In this document: positions 44,692-55,140 of the stretch, piece after piece | How the letters are laid out: every line of letters begins with the position of its first letter | Numbering within the stretch: position 1 is the stretch's first letter | Origin: Ascidiaceihabitans sp. | GTDB taxonomy: Bacteria > Pseudomonadota > Alphaproteobacteria > Rhodobacterales > Rhodobacteraceae | Direction: 5' to 3' | Length of the DNA stretch: 64,000 bases | Assembly (NCBI GenBank): GCA_029251465.1 | Contig: JAQXDI010000064.1 | Location: forward strand, 51,428 to 115,427 | Notes under the pieces: generated by a model | Databases searched by the model: none | What the model was told of the DNA's origin: nothing | Seen by the model: the letters and a program-made list of their open reading frames with translations, nothing else | Position numbers and translations under genes: made by a program

Positions 44692-45747
44692 ATGATCCCA
44701 GGCCATCGTTTAGAACAGATAACCCAACGCTTTCAGTTTCTTGAGGCCTCTATGGCGGATGGGGCTGCCGGTGCTGATATTGCGACCTTAGCCAAGGAAT
44801 ATTCCGACCTGAAACCGGTCGTCGATCAGATTAACGCGTATCGCCAAATTCTGTCCGACATGACCGAGGCCGAAGACATGCTCGCTGATCCCGACATGGA
44901 GGAGCTTGCGCGCGAGGAATTGCCGCGTCTCAAGGCGATGTTGCCAGAGGCCGAGGATGCGTTGCAACTGGCGCTGTTGCCCAAGGATGCCGCCGATGCC
45001 AAGCCCGCGATGCTGGAAATTCGCCCCGGAACGGGTGGGGACGAGGCCGCGTTGTTTGCTGCCGATTTGTTCCGCATGTACCAACGCTACGCCGAGGCGC
45101 GGGGCTGGAAGGTCGACATCATCGAGGAACAGATCACCGAACTGGGTGGGCTGAAAGAAATCGTCGCGCATGTCAAAGGCGTGAACGTCTTTGCCCGTCT
45201 GAAATACGAAAGCGGCGTGCACCGTGTGCAGCGCGTGCCAAGTACCGAAAGTCAGGGGCGGATTCACACCTCTGCCGCGACAGTCGCTGTGCTGCCAGAG
45301 GCCGAAGACGTCGACATCAAAATCGATCCCAGCGATCTGCGCATTGATACGATGCGCGCGTCAGGGTCGGGTGGTCAGCACGTCAACACCACGGATTCGG
45401 CTGTGCGCATCACGCACTTGCCCACGGGCACGATGGTCACCAGCTCCGAGAAATCCCAACACCGCAACCGCGAAATCGCGATGCAGGTTTTGCGAGCGCG
45501 TCTGTACGACATGGAACGCTCGCGCATTGATAATGAACGCAGTGCTGATCGCGCGTCTCAGGTGGGGTCGGGGGATCGCTCCGAACGCATTCGCACTTAT
45601 AATTTCCCGCAAGGTCGCATGACGGACCACCGCATAAATCTGACGCTGTACAAGCTGGACGCGGTCATGGGCGGTGATCTGGATGAAATCGTCGATGCAC
45701 TGACGGCGGACGGGCAGGCGCGCTTGATGGCTGAAATGGGGACATGA
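44692..45747 (+). CDS. prfA: Peptide chain release factor 1
   Basis: A 351-residue class I release factor for UAA and UAG. The PxT-type anticodon region, the GGQ motif in [24 protein letters not shown], and the RF1 core ([51 protein letters not shown]) are intact. ATG 44692 ([11 protein letters not shown]) is chosen over TTG-type upstream starts since homologues begin here. Its stop overlaps the prmC start as ATGA, the common pairing of a release factor with its methylase. Confidence 0.97.
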   Translation: MIPGHRLEQITQRFQFLEASMADGAAGADIATLAKEYSDLKPVVDQINAYRQILSDMTEAEDMLADPDMEELAREELPRLKAMLPEAEDALQLALLPKDAADAKPAMLEIRPGTGGDEAALFAADLFRMYQRYAEARGWKVDIIEEQITELGGLKEIVAHVKGVNVFARLKYESGVHRVQRVPSTESQGRIHTSAATVAVLPEAEDVDIKIDPSDLRIDTMRASGSGGQHVNTTDSAVRITHLPTGTMVTSSEKSQHRNREIAMQVLRARLYDMERSRIDNERSADRASQVGSGDRSERIRTYNFPQGRMTDHRINLTLYKLDAVMGGDLDEIVDALTADGQARLMAEMGT

Positions 45748-46595
45748 GCCCGCATCCGCAGACCGCGGCCCAAGCGATGGTAGCTGCGACCGCACGCCTG
45801 CGCGCAGCCGGCGTTCCGAACCCTGCACGCGACGCCCGCGTTCTGTTGGCCCACGCTGCAAAGGTCGACGCCGCCCGCGTCACCTTGATCGCCCCCGAAG
45901 ACATCGCGCCCGACATTGCCAAGCGTTTCGAGCAATTGATCGCCCTGCGAGTCGTGCGTGTGCCGGTGTCGCATCTGATTGGCGAGCGTGAATTTTACGG
46001 CCGCCGTTTCAAAGTCAGCCGTGATGTTCTGGACCCGCGCCCCGAAACGGAAACCCTGATCGAGGCGGCCTTGGCTGAACCTTTTGGATCGGTATTGGAC
46101 ATCGGCACCGGATCGGGCTGCATTCTGGTGACGCTGTTGGCGGAACGTGAAAACGCAGTTGGCACGGGCACCGATCTAAGCGAGGCGGCGTGCCTGCAAG
46201 CCTCTGCCAATGCGGTTTTGTCCAAGGTTCAGGCGCGCGCTGACATTCATCAATCCGACTGGTTCGGATCTGTGCAGGGGCGTTACGATTTGATTGTCAG
46301 CAACCCGCCGTATCTGGCGATTGAAGAAATGGACGACGTCGCCCCAGAGTTGCGCGATCACGAGCCACGCATGGCTCTGACAGACGAGGCCGACGGGCTA
46401 ACAGGCTACCGCATTCTGGCGGATCACGGTCAGGCGTATCTGGAACCCGAGGGGCGTTTGCTGGCTGAAATCGGATCGACCCAAGGGGCCGCTGTTGTGG
46501 CTTTGTTCCAAGTGGCAGGCTGGCAAAACACGCGACTGCTTCAGGATTTGGATGGTCGTGACCGGGTGGTTTGTGCGGAAAAACCCGTGCGCTAG
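45744..46595 (+). CDS. prmC: Release factor glutamine methyltransferase
   Basis: A 283-residue enzyme that methylates the GGQ glutamine of RF1 and RF2. The N-terminal helical domain, the SAM-binding [15 protein letters not shown] motif and the diagnostic NPPY motif in [12 protein letters not shown] are present, along with the family [15 protein letters not shown] segment. It overlaps prfA by 4 bases (ATGA), so the pair is translationally coupled. Confidence 0.96.
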   Translation: MSPHPQTAAQAMVAATARLRAAGVPNPARDARVLLAHAAKVDAARVTLIAPEDIAPDIAKRFEQLIALRVVRVPVSHLIGEREFYGRRFKVSRDVLDPRPETETLIEAALAEPFGSVLDIGTGSGCILVTLLAERENAVGTGTDLSEAACLQASANAVLSKVQARADIHQSDWFGSVQGRYDLIVSNPPYLAIEEMDDVAPELRDHEPRMALTDEADGLTGYRILADHGQAYLEPEGRLLAEIGSTQGAAVVALFQVAGWQNTRLLQDLDGRDRVVCAEKPVR

Positions 46596-46835
46596 GCTTT
46601 GATTAAGCAAATATGCACCTATTGAAGCGATTAAATGCGGATTGTTCGGTATTTACACTTGCCCAACTGCGATTGGCGTGGTTATTCAAACGTGTTGCAG
46701 CGGTGGATGATCGATTGATCGGTCCCGCGCGGCTCTAAGCCCAACATTCGCAGATCCGATTTATTGTCGCAAAGGGCGCGTTCGGACATCGCGAAACGTA
46801 TTCACCATGGATGGCACGAAGGCTGAATTGTATTT

Positions 46836-47411
46836 ATGAAATCGTCTAGATCACGCTCGCGTTCTAAGAACAGTCGCAACCGCAGTAACAATAACAACAA
46901 CAGCGGCGGCAACGTCGTCAATCGCGTGTTCGATAGTTCTGGCCCAGAAGGCAAAGTGCGCGGCACGCCGCAGCAAATTATCGACAAATACAACCAGCTT
47001 GCGCGTGATGCACATCTGTCCAATGACCGCGTCGCGGTCGAGAATTTCCAACAACACGCGGAACACTATCTGCGGATGTTGTCCGAGGCGCAGCGCGAAA
47101 TGGACCAGCGCCGCGAAGAACAAGAACGCCAGAACCGCGAACGTCAACAAGAGCGGGATCGCGATCAGCGCGACCGTGTCGAGCGCCAAGAACGCCATGC
47201 CGCAGCGGCCCCAGCATCTGATCCGGCAGATGCGCCGCAGCCAGATGTGGTCGAAACACCCGCAGCGCAAGACACTGGACTGGTTGAAACACCAGAAAGC
47301 CAACCCAAGCCGAAACCGAAACCACGCACACGCAAGCCACGGGCCCCAAAGCCACAACAGCCTGCGGAAGATGCCGGTGACGCGCCTGAGGCTCCAGAAG
47401 CCGCAGAGTAG
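46836..47411 (+). CDS. DUF4167 domain protein
   Basis: A 191-residue protein with an Arg/Ser/Asn-rich N-terminus (RSRSRSKNSRNRSNNNNNSGG), a compact middle part (residues 28-90) typical of DUF4167 (RVFDSSGPEGKVRGTPQQII, YNQLARDAHLSNDRVAVENF, QQHAEHYLRMLSEA) and a long charged, Pro/Ala-rich disordered tail. The family is common in alphaproteobacteria, often near prfA-prmC. A role in RNA or envelope biology is not known. The 240 bases before it hold no gene. Confidence 0.87.
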   Translation: MKSSRSRSRSKNSRNRSNNNNNSGGNVVNRVFDSSGPEGKVRGTPQQIIDKYNQLARDAHLSNDRVAVENFQQHAEHYLRMLSEAQREMDQRREEQERQNRERQQERDRDQRDRVERQERHAAAAPASDPADAPQPDVVETPAAQDTGLVETPESQPKPKPKPRTRKPRAPKPQQPAEDAGDAPEAPEAAE

Positions 47412-47453
47412 TCTGCGCCTTCGCTATCCCTAAAGTACTAGAATTTGCTGTGT

Positions 47454-47478
47454 CGGCCCTTTGAATTCAAATGGGCCG
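47454..47478. repeat. Inverted repeat between convergent DUF4167 and rsmA genes
   Basis: CGGCCC-TTTGAATTCAAA-T-GGGCCG is nearly a perfect 24-base palindrome with one extra T. It lies between two converging genes, where it could form a hairpin at both transcript ends. There is no T-run, so it is not a standard terminator. Confidence 0.5.
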
Positions 47479-47529
47479 CACATCTTTGGTGACTGCGCGC
47501 CATGCCTCGCAACCTTCACCAGCCAGACT

Positions 47530-48372
47530 TTAGGTCTGCAGCACGGCGCGAGCCAATGCGCAAAATTGCTCAAGACTAACTTGCTCTGCGCGCTCGGTTG
47601 GTTTGATGCCTGAGGCGATCAGCCGATCTTCGATATCAGGGGCAATACCCTTTAACGACGAGCGCAGCATTTTGCGCCGCTGATTGAATCCAGCCGCGAC
47701 AATGCGCGAAAGCGTTGCGGCGTCTGCGGGAAACCGTGGCTCGGGCAGGGCGGTCAGATGCACGACGGCACTCGACACTTTTGGGGGCGGCGTGAACGCT
47801 TCGGGGGGTAGGTTGATCACAATGCGCGCATCGGCCCGCCACTGCGCCAACAAGGCCAATCGCCCGTAGGCTTTGGACCCCGGTTCCGCGACGATCCGTT
47901 GCGCCACTTCACGCTGAAACATCAACGTCAGGCTTTGCCAGAACGGCGGCCATTCTTTGGGCGTGAGCCAGCGCACAAGCAGTTCGGTGCCGACGTTGTA
48001 GGGCAGATTGGCGGCGACACGGATCGGCGGTGTCAGATGCGCCAGCGGGTCAATCGCCAGCGCGTCGCCTTCGATCACCTGCAATTGGCCGGGGTAGGCA
48101 TCAGCGATTTCCGCAAGTGCGGGCAAGCAGCGCGCGTCTTTTTCGATGGCCAACACACGGCGCGCACCTGATGCCAGCAAACCGCGCGTCAGACCACCCG
48201 GACCGGGCCCGATTTCAAGCACATCGCAGCCCGTCAGATCACCTGCCTGACGCGCGATTTTTGCCGTCAGGTTCAAATCCAGCAGGAAATTTTGCCCCAA
48301 GGATTTGCGCGCGCTTAGACCGTGGGTTGCAATCACACTGGCCAGTGACGGCAGATTATCGATGCCGCTCAT
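47530..48372 (-). CDS. rsmA: 16S rRNA dimethyladenosine transferase (KsgA)
   Basis: A 280-residue enzyme that dimethylates two adjacent adenines in the 3' hairpin of 16S rRNA, a late step in small subunit assembly. [18 protein letters not shown], the SAM motif [16 protein letters not shown], the [11 protein letters not shown] motif (NLPY) and [22 protein letters not shown] identify it. The start overlaps the pdxA stop by 4 bases, and it ends the six-gene operon. Confidence 0.97.
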   Translation of the reverse strand: MSGIDNLPSLASVIATHGLSARKSLGQNFLLDLNLTAKIARQAGDLTGCDVLEIGPGPGGLTRGLLASGARRVLAIEKDARCLPALAEIADAYPGQLQVIEGDALAIDPLAHLTPPIRVAANLPYNVGTELLVRWLTPKEWPPFWQSLTLMFQREVAQRIVAEPGSKAYGRLALLAQWRADARIVINLPPEAFTPPPKVSSAVVHLTALPEPRFPADAATLSRIVAAGFNQRRKMLRSSLKGIAPDIEDRLIASGIKPTERAEQVSLEQFCALARAVLQT

Positions 48373-49349
48373 GAGGAGGTTCCCGCCATTTTATGCGCCA
48401 ATTTCAACGCTTCGATCATGCTGGTCGGGTTGGCAATGCCCTGTCCCGCGATATCAAATGCAGTGCCGTGATCGGGCGAGGTTCGAATGAACGGCAAGCC
48501 CAGCGTCACGTTTACACCGCGGTCAAAATCAAGGGTCTTGATCGGGATCAGCGCTTGGTCGTGGTACATGCAAACAGCGACGTCATAGCCTGCGCGCGCG
48601 CGGGCATGAAACATCGTGTCGGCTGGCAACGGGCCTGTAAGATCAAAACCTTCGCCGCGCATTTTGACTATCAAATCATTGATCCAATTGAGTTCTTGTT
48701 GACCCATCGCGCCGCCTTCGCCTGCGTGCGGGTTCAAGCCAGCTATGGCAATGCGTGGTTTGGGAATGTGGAACCGCGCGATCAGATCGGCGTTCGTAAT
48801 TTCGATTGTGCGACGCATAAGGTCGGGGGTCAGCGCCTGTGCCACTTGATCCAACGCGATGTGGATCGTGGTCGGGACCACGCGCAGTGCGTCGCTGGCC
48901 AGCATCATGACCGCCTGTCCGCTGCCCGCCAACGCCTCAAGGTATTCGGTGTGGCCGGGGTAGGCGAAATTATCGCCATCCTTCAGCGCTTTTTTGTGGA
49001 TCGGGGCGGTACACATTGCTGACGCAGCACCGCTTTGCACCAAGTCGACGCAGGCCGCGATCACATCAATTACGCCTTGCGCGTTTGCAGGATCGGGCCG
49101 GCCAGCAATGGCGTCGCCGTCAAAAGCATGCGCCAAAACGGGCAAGCCATGACGCGCGGCCTTGTTGGCCTCGCTTAGGTCATTGATCAGCGACACCGGT
49201 GTGCCCGCAGGCAAGTGTCGTGGATCGCCCAGATAGGCCATTGCCACGTCGTTTTTCAATGCATCAAACGCTTTTGCAGCCACTTCTGGCCCGACGCCGG
49301 CTGGTTCGCCGCAGCTGATGACGACAGGCGCGTACGACGTTGATTTCAT
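48369..49349 (-). CDS. pdxA: 4-hydroxythreonine-4-phosphate dehydrogenase
   Basis: A 326-residue metal-dependent enzyme of vitamin B6 (pyridoxal phosphate) synthesis. The start [49 protein letters not shown] and the final [22 protein letters not shown] are diagnostic. ATG 49349 ([10 protein letters not shown]) is chosen; an upstream in-frame start (49484) would lie inside surA. It overlaps surA and rsmA by 4 bases each. Confidence 0.97.
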   Translation of the reverse strand: MKSTSYAPVVISCGEPAGVGPEVAAKAFDALKNDVAMAYLGDPRHLPAGTPVSLINDLSEANKAARHGLPVLAHAFDGDAIAGRPDPANAQGVIDVIAACVDLVQSGAASAMCTAPIHKKALKDGDNFAYPGHTEYLEALAGSGQAVMMLASDALRVVPTTIHIALDQVAQALTPDLMRRTIEITNADLIARFHIPKPRIAIAGLNPHAGEGGAMGQQELNWINDLIVKMRGEGFDLTGPLPADTMFHARARAGYDVAVCMYHDQALIPIKTLDFDRGVNVTLGLPFIRTSPDHGTAFDIAGQGIANPTSMIEALKLAHKMAGTSS

Positions 49350-50554
49350 TGGCGTGAAATACGGGATTCCGCGCGCAATTGTTCCAGCAGGCTGTCGGCA
49401 AAACCAGACAGACGCTGTTGGCGCAACTGAGACGAAATAGCATCGCGACCGACATCTTCGTTCAGGGTGGCGGTGCGTCCGCATAGCATCAGAAACACGA
49501 GGCTTTGACCGTTGTTGCGGGTCAGGTTTGTCGAAACTTCGCCTTCGTCCAATTTTGCCAACTCAATCGCAATATCCTGTGGAATTTCGGCTGGTGGCAG
49601 TGCGCCGCGATCAAGCGCTTCTTTGGGCTGGCCATTGGCGACGCCATACAGATCGTCGCAAACGTCGATGTTGTTTTTCAGGCGTTCTGCAGCCGCAAGG
49701 GTTTCGGGGCTGCGCCCGCCCGCCATGTAGTAGGCGGCGTATTCGATGGCCGAAAACTCTTGTGTGGGGGCGTCGGTTTCCTGAATGTCGCGCAGTTGGA
49801 ACAGGGCGATTGCGCCAGGGATCGGCAGGGGATCAGACACCTCACCAGCGCCTAGCCCAAGAATCATGCCGCGCAGCTGCGGTGGCAGATTGTTCAACGG
49901 AACCCAGTCCAATCGTCCGCCCCGTGAACGGGTTGCTGTCGCTGAGAAACGGCGCGCAAAGGCGGCAAATTCGGCGATAGAGGTCGCTTGTGCGGCTTGT
50001 TCGGCTTTGGCCTGGGCGCTGGCCAGCTGTGGCGGTGGGGCAGGGATGATGATTTCGGACAGCAGAACGCGAATGCTGCTGGAACTGCCAGAGGCGGCCT
50101 GCGCGCGATCAATTTCCGCTTCGGAGATTTGCACCCGTGAACCGTAGCGGGCACGGATCAAATCGCGCCACAGGGTGTTGATGCCGACAAAATCACGGAA
50201 GGTTTCAAACGATACACCAGCTTGCCCCAATGCGGTGACAAATTGTTCCTGGCTTAGATTTGCGCGACCTGCGAATTCAGTGAGTTCGGCATCGATGCCT
50301 TCGGCGGTCAGTTCCAGACCGGCGTTTCTGGCGGCTTGCTGACGCAAACGATCATCGATTAGTGCGTCGATTGACGCGTTGCGGGTGGCCCCCGGCGCAT
50401 TGAGGATTTGCATGAAACGGGTTCGTTGGCCCACTTCAAATTCGGTGATGACAGAGTCGTTCACCTTTGCAACTGGCGCAAACAAGTTTTGTGCAGCGAC
50501 AGGCAACCCCAAGGCGGTTACGGTGACGGCGGCGAGTGCAATTCGTTTTATCAT
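49346..50554 (-). CDS. surA: Periplasmic peptidyl-prolyl isomerase chaperone SurA
   Basis: A 402-residue exported chaperone that escorts outer-membrane proteins to the BAM complex. A signal peptide (MIKRIALAAVTVTALGLPVAAQ) is followed by the SurA N-terminal domain (VAKVNDSVITEFEVGQRTRF) and one parvulin-type rotamase domain (RVLLSEIIIPAP, FSATATRSRGGRLDWVPLNNLPP, VSDPLPIPGAIALFQL). Only one parvulin domain is seen, versus two in E. coli, as is normal for this group. ATG 50554 is preferred to the start 27 bases upstream. It lies 46 bases after lptD. Confidence 0.92.
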   Translation of the reverse strand: MIKRIALAAVTVTALGLPVAAQNLFAPVAKVNDSVITEFEVGQRTRFMQILNAPGATRNASIDALIDDRLRQQAARNAGLELTAEGIDAELTEFAGRANLSQEQFVTALGQAGVSFETFRDFVGINTLWRDLIRARYGSRVQISEAEIDRAQAASGSSSSIRVLLSEIIIPAPPPQLASAQAKAEQAAQATSIAEFAAFARRFSATATRSRGGRLDWVPLNNLPPQLRGMILGLGAGEVSDPLPIPGAIALFQLRDIQETDAPTQEFSAIEYAAYYMAGGRSPETLAAAERLKNNIDVCDDLYGVANGQPKEALDRGALPPAEIPQDIAIELAKLDEGEVSTNLTRNNGQSLVFLMLCGRTATLNEDVGRDAISSQLRQQRLSGFADSLLEQLRAESRISRQ

Positions 50555-50600
50555 TCCGGTCCTGCTCAATTCACGTCTCATTTGCTATCCTGCTCATGCA

Positions 50601-52766
50601 TCAGTTTGTACGGTTCTTGCATGATCGTTCGTAGTTGGTGGATCCGTTGTTGGCTGAAAAGCCACGCAAGGACACTGTAAAGCCCAAACTGGTCGAAGGC
50701 TCAATACTTGTTGACGATGTATAGCTGCGGTCAATGGTCAGGTCGACCGAAACACATTCATTGTTGTATTCAAAACCGACGCCTGCGCTGACGGCACGGC
50801 TGTCTTCGATATCATAGCGCCAATCGGCATTGGCCGTCCAATTGCTATTGATGGCGTATGATCCGTCAAATGTCACTTCTGACACGGGTGTTGCGCGATC
50901 CTCATCCGCGTCAGCAGTTAGCCAGATGTAGCTGGTGCCGATTTGCGTCTTTTTGCCGATCCAGTCGCCGCGTACTTCTGCTTTGGCGATGATAAGGTTT
51001 TCGTCAAACAGCGTACGACCGATGATCGAAAGCCCATTGTCAGAACGGATCTGACCGGCCAGCAAGAAATCTGACGCGGTGCCAGACAATCCGGACGTGT
51101 CGGTGAAATCATCATCGCTGTCGTTGCGGAAAATTTGCCCAAAGCTCAGCTTGGTGTCCCAGCCATTGTTGCCAAAGCGGGTCCATTGCCCCCCCATGGC
51201 GACTGATCTGCCGCGATCGCGCCGGTCAGGGCTGGAAAAATGCGACAGGCTTAGCAAGTTGCCCTCGTCAAATTCAACCAGCGTGCTTTCCTCGATGGGG
51301 ATGTCCAGATCGTTACCGCCGACATAGGCCACTTGCAAAACCGGTTCCAAAACCTGGCGTGACCGCGCGGTTTGACGCACCATCGGATAGCGCAGCGTGA
51401 TGGCCGTACGCGGAGAAAACGCTGAGTCGGTGTCCGGGTACGTGTCGTCTTCGTTGATCTGGAATGCATCGGCCGCAAACCCGATTTGGGTTTCAAGCAA
51501 CAAACCGCTGCTAAACGTCCACTGCTTGATCCAGTCCGCTTCGATGTTCAGACGCAACACATCGCGCCCATCGACAATGCCGTCCCCGTTGGCGTCCGTG
51601 GGTTCATTTGAATCGCGAAAGTGTGAATGGGCATAGCCCGAAAGCCGGAATTCACCGCCAATGGCCACCGGGAACAGGCGCCGCTCGTAGGTTGCATCAA
51701 ACACGTTTGTCGGCAGGGTTTCGTTGTCTTCGCCGTCGCGCAGGGTTTTATAGTTCACATAAGACAGCTGCACATATTTGTCGCGACGCGTGCGGGAAAT
51801 GGCGATTTGACTGTCGAGCCGGTCTTTGTCCGAATAGCCGTATTCGCTTAGATAGGCGTCATCAGAGGTCGCCTCGATGTCGAAATCCAACACATACCCG
51901 CGGTTTAGATCAAACGAACCGGTGCCAAAAAGATACCCGCGCGTTTCGCCTTCGCGTAGTTCGTCGCGTGTAATTGCCCCTTCAAAACTGATATTCCTCT
52001 TGCGGAATGCCTGACGATAGCGAAATTCCATCGTCGTGGTGCGAGACGACAAATAGGGGGTCAACGTCAGATCGCGGTGATCGCCAATCTTGATAAAATA
52101 GGGTATTTTCAGCCCGGTCGCCAGTTGCGACGTTGTGGCCAGCGACGGGATCAAAAAGCCTGTCGCCCGTTTCAGGGTCGGGTCAGGCAGCCGCAATCTT
52201 GGAAAGTAAAACACCGGTGTGTTGCGAATGCGCAATTGCGCTTTATCAAAATACAACTGCTGTTCGGCTTGATCGTGGACCACCTGTTTTGCCCGAATTT
52301 GCCAGAGCGGCGGGCGGCCATCATCGCACACGTCGCACGACGTTACGGCGGTTTTATAGAGCTGCGTGTAGCGCCCGTTCACGCGGTTCATTTCGACCGA
52401 CGCCAGCTGCAATTGCTGGTTCAAAACCATGCGCGCGCCGGTCAGCAGACCATTCTGCAAATCGCGGCTGAGTTCAGCTTGATCCGCAAGTATGACCACA
52501 TCTGCGCCGTCTTGAATGGTGATCGGGCCAACAACGGTCAACTGACCAGAGCTTTGATCAAAGATAATCTGGCGGGCGGTAAGGCGGGTTGTGCCTTGAA
52601 ACGCCTCGACGTTGCCCGTCGCTGTTAACACCCGCTGAGAGCTAAGGCTGACATCATCAGCGACAAGCACGGCAGGAACAGGCGATGTTTCCTGGGCGAA
52701 CGCCGCCACATTCGTCATGGCCAAAAACACAGCTGACAGGATTAAATTGCGCACCACGTTAACCAT
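50601..52766 (-). CDS. lptD: LPS-assembly protein LptD
   Basis: A 721-residue outer-membrane beta-barrel protein that places lipopolysaccharide in the outer leaflet with LptE. A signal peptide is followed by an OstA/LptA-like domain (RVLTATGNVEAFQGTTRLTARQI), with periodic beta strands and a cysteine pair (VTSCDVCDDG) and a late cysteine pair near the end (NECVSV, ERSCKNRTN), both expected to form disulfides. ATG 52766 (MVNVVRNLILSAVF) is chosen; it overlaps the lptG stop by 8 bases. With lptF and lptG it forms part of the LPS transport machine. Confidence 0.94.
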   Translation of the reverse strand: MVNVVRNLILSAVFLAMTNVAAFAQETSPVPAVLVADDVSLSSQRVLTATGNVEAFQGTTRLTARQIIFDQSSGQLTVVGPITIQDGADVVILADQAELSRDLQNGLLTGARMVLNQQLQLASVEMNRVNGRYTQLYKTAVTSCDVCDDGRPPLWQIRAKQVVHDQAEQQLYFDKAQLRIRNTPVFYFPRLRLPDPTLKRATGFLIPSLATTSQLATGLKIPYFIKIGDHRDLTLTPYLSSRTTTMEFRYRQAFRKRNISFEGAITRDELREGETRGYLFGTGSFDLNRGYVLDFDIEATSDDAYLSEYGYSDKDRLDSQIAISRTRRDKYVQLSYVNYKTLRDGEDNETLPTNVFDATYERRLFPVAIGGEFRLSGYAHSHFRDSNEPTDANGDGIVDGRDVLRLNIEADWIKQWTFSSGLLLETQIGFAADAFQINEDDTYPDTDSAFSPRTAITLRYPMVRQTARSRQVLEPVLQVAYVGGNDLDIPIEESTLVEFDEGNLLSLSHFSSPDRRDRGRSVAMGGQWTRFGNNGWDTKLSFGQIFRNDSDDDFTDTSGLSGTASDFLLAGQIRSDNGLSIIGRTLFDENLIIAKAEVRGDWIGKKTQIGTSYIWLTADADEDRATPVSEVTFDGSYAINSNWTANADWRYDIEDSRAVSAGVGFEYNNECVSVDLTIDRSYTSSTSIEPSTSLGFTVSLRGFSANNGSTNYERSCKNRTN

Positions 52767-53856
52767 CCTCGGAGTGTAATAGCGGGCCAAGAGCCAAACA
52801 GATCGCTGCAATCGGCGGGGCCCATGCGGCCAGAGCAATCGGAATTTGCCCGTTTTCGCCAAGGATTTGCGCAAAGCTACGGATGAAATACACACCAAAC
52901 GCCATCAAAATCGCGGACAACACAGCCGTGCCCGTTCCCCCAAATCTGGTATGGTGCATGGTGAAGGCGCTCGCAACCAGAACCATCGCCATCAAGAACA
53001 AAGGGCGTGCCAATTCGGTTTGAAACCAGACTTTATGGCGGCGCGCGCTGAAACCCGATTGCTCAAGCTGGTTGATAAAATACTGCATATCCCAGATCGA
53101 AATGCTGGACGGGGTCCCAAGGCTTTCGCGGATGCTATCTAGCGTAAGTGTCGAGGGCCCCTTTAGAATTTCGTGGGTCGCGGCATTTCCCTCGGGGTTT
53201 AGACCCGAAACCAGCGGCCACACTTTTGCTTGTCGCAAGGACCATTCCCCATCGCCAAGGGCCGCACTGGCCGCTTCGATCCGCCGGATTGGTCCGCTTT
53301 CGCCTGCAAAATCGATGAACGTCACATCATACAGCACCGAGGCGTCGGCATTGGAGCGGGCCGCCCGGATCACCGTTTGCCCATCCAGATTACCTTGCCG
53401 CAGCCACAGCCCTTCGAAACTGATCGACAAGGCCGATGCGCCACCAGAGCGATAGGTTTCCGCAAGGCTTGCGTAGCGTTTCGAGGTCGCCGCAACAATC
53501 GGGTTCAACATACTGACCGCCAAGACGCCAACGATTAACGCCACAACCAATGGGGCCATTAACGCACGAATGGCGGAGCGACCGGCAGCGCGTGTGACAA
53601 CCAGTTCTGACGACCGTGCGAGCCCTAAAAACAGCACGATGGTTGCAAAGAAAATGATCAATGGCAGGATCAGGTTGATCGCCTCAGGCACGTTCAAAAA
53701 CGTCAATTCTATCCGCTGGCGCAGGGTCACACCAAAAGCTGAAAACTTGCGCGTTTGATCCAACAGATCGAACAGCATGATAATCGCGTAGAAAATACCG
53801 GTCAGATACAGAAACGCCATCGCAAACCTGCGCGCGAAATAGATGTGCAGGATCAT
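52759..53856 (-). CDS. lptG: LPS export permease LptG
   Basis: A 365-residue YjgP/YjgQ-type permease of the LptB2FG complex, which pulls LPS from the inner membrane. Six membrane segments are arranged as three at each end, with a periplasmic beta-jellyroll between (GLWLRQGNLDGQTVIRAARS). The N-terminal LHIYFARRFAMAFLYLTGIFY and the C-terminal GLGLLHSE-like end match the family. ATG 53856 overlaps the lptF stop by 4 bases. Confidence 0.92.
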   Translation of the reverse strand: MILHIYFARRFAMAFLYLTGIFYAIIMLFDLLDQTRKFSAFGVTLRQRIELTFLNVPEAINLILPLIIFFATIVLFLGLARSSELVVTRAAGRSAIRALMAPLVVALIVGVLAVSMLNPIVAATSKRYASLAETYRSGGASALSISFEGLWLRQGNLDGQTVIRAARSNADASVLYDVTFIDFAGESGPIRRIEAASAALGDGEWSLRQAKVWPLVSGLNPEGNAATHEILKGPSTLTLDSIRESLGTPSSISIWDMQYFINQLEQSGFSARRHKVWFQTELARPLFLMAMVLVASAFTMHHTRFGGTGTAVLSAILMAFGVYFIRSFAQILGENGQIPIALAAWAPPIAAICLALGPLLHSEDG

Positions 53857-54983
53857 ACGCTTACCCTTCGTCGCCACCAGCGGGGGGCCGAGGCATGTGT
53901 TAGCATACCCACCACGATGCACGCCCCCAGAGCTGACGGAAGATAGATCATCGGCCACATATCTGCATCCTGCAAGACCGGTGCGGCAACTGTATTTCTG
54001 AGGCCGTCAATAAAGATCAGCAGCACAAACGCCACTATGATTTCGCGCCACACACCCAGACGTGAAAAGCCGCCAAGCAACAAGGTTGAAAAGCCGATCA
54101 TCGCGGCGATGATGCAAAACAACGCTTGGGCAAAACGCACATGCAATTCTTCGGCGATTTGACCTTTGGTGGCACCGGTGTCTTCGCTGATCAGATCCCA
54201 ATCGGTAAAGAATTCGTGCGACTTCATGTGTAGGATCGACGTCGGTTTGGTGACGTCCGAGTTGACCAGTGACTTGATATTAAAGGAAAAATCCTGAAAT
54301 TTCGCGGTAGACAGCTGCTTGTTTTCTGTATCAAGGCGCTGTGCCAACCCATCAACCATGATCAAGGTCGTACCGGTTTGCCCGCCGGTGTCATTGCGCA
54401 CAAGATACGCCTCAGAGGCGGTGTAGGTGATTTCCTCAAGCGGATCACGGCGGTCAGACAAGAACACATCCCGCAAAACGCCGTCATCACCAATCGTACG
54501 CGTGTAAAACGTAACCCCATTGGTCGGGTGCAAAAACGTGCCCTCTTTCAGCAATCGGGACGTGATGTTTCGAGAAATGTCAGCTTCGCGCTCGTTCAGT
54601 TGCGCTTGGGCTGTGGGTAGCAAAACATGGCTCAGGATCGACATCATCAGCGCGGTAATCACACCGTACAACAAAACAGGGCGCGCCAAACGCCACGGGC
54701 CAGATCCTGTGGCCGACATGACCGTCAATTCAGATTCGTTGTTCAACCGGTTGGTCACATAAACAGACGAGGCAAATGCCGCCAAAGGCAGCACCGTTGT
54801 GATCAATTTTGGCAGGCTTAGCGCGGTGAATTCCAGAAACACCATGGCCGATTGCCCGTCGCCGATCAGACGGTCAAACAACACAACAGCGCGGTTGATC
54901 CAAAAGACAGCGACCAGTACCAGGGCAAAGAACCCAAACAGCACCAGAAGTTGCGACAGCATATATCTGTCGAATTTCGCCAC
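53853..54983 (-). CDS. lptF: LPS export permease LptF
   Basis: A 376-residue YjgP/YjgQ-type permease, partner of LptG. It begins with FDRYMLSQLLVLFGFFALVL, has the LPLAAFASSVYVTNRLNNESELTVM segment that marks the family (conserved in the permeases), a periplasmic domain and three final membrane helices (IIAAMIGFSTLLLGGF, IIVAFVLLIFIDGL, ALGACIVVGMLTHA). It heads the operon lptF-lptG-lptD-surA-pdxA-rsmA and is divergent from pepA. Confidence 0.93.
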   Translation of the reverse strand: MAKFDRYMLSQLLVLFGFFALVLVAVFWINRAVVLFDRLIGDGQSAMVFLEFTALSLPKLITTVLPLAAFASSVYVTNRLNNESELTVMSATGSGPWRLARPVLLYGVITALMMSILSHVLLPTAQAQLNEREADISRNITSRLLKEGTFLHPTNGVTFYTRTIGDDGVLRDVFLSDRRDPLEEITYTASEAYLVRNDTGGQTGTTLIMVDGLAQRLDTENKQLSTAKFQDFSFNIKSLVNSDVTKPTSILHMKSHEFFTDWDLISEDTGATKGQIAEELHVRFAQALFCIIAAMIGFSTLLLGGFSRLGVWREIIVAFVLLIFIDGLRNTVAAPVLQDADMWPMIYLPSALGACIVVGMLTHASAPRWWRRRVSV

Positions 54984-55140
54984 TGCACTCCCCCAAGCTC
55001 TGTCGTTTCTTATTGCCAGTATAGTAAACGAAGAACCGCCTGTCTAAAACTGTTATCTGGTTTTTTCGGCAAGAGCGCGCTACCTCTGAGATCACAGGCG
55101 CGCCACGGCGCAAAAACCACTGAATCATTAAGGAAAATCC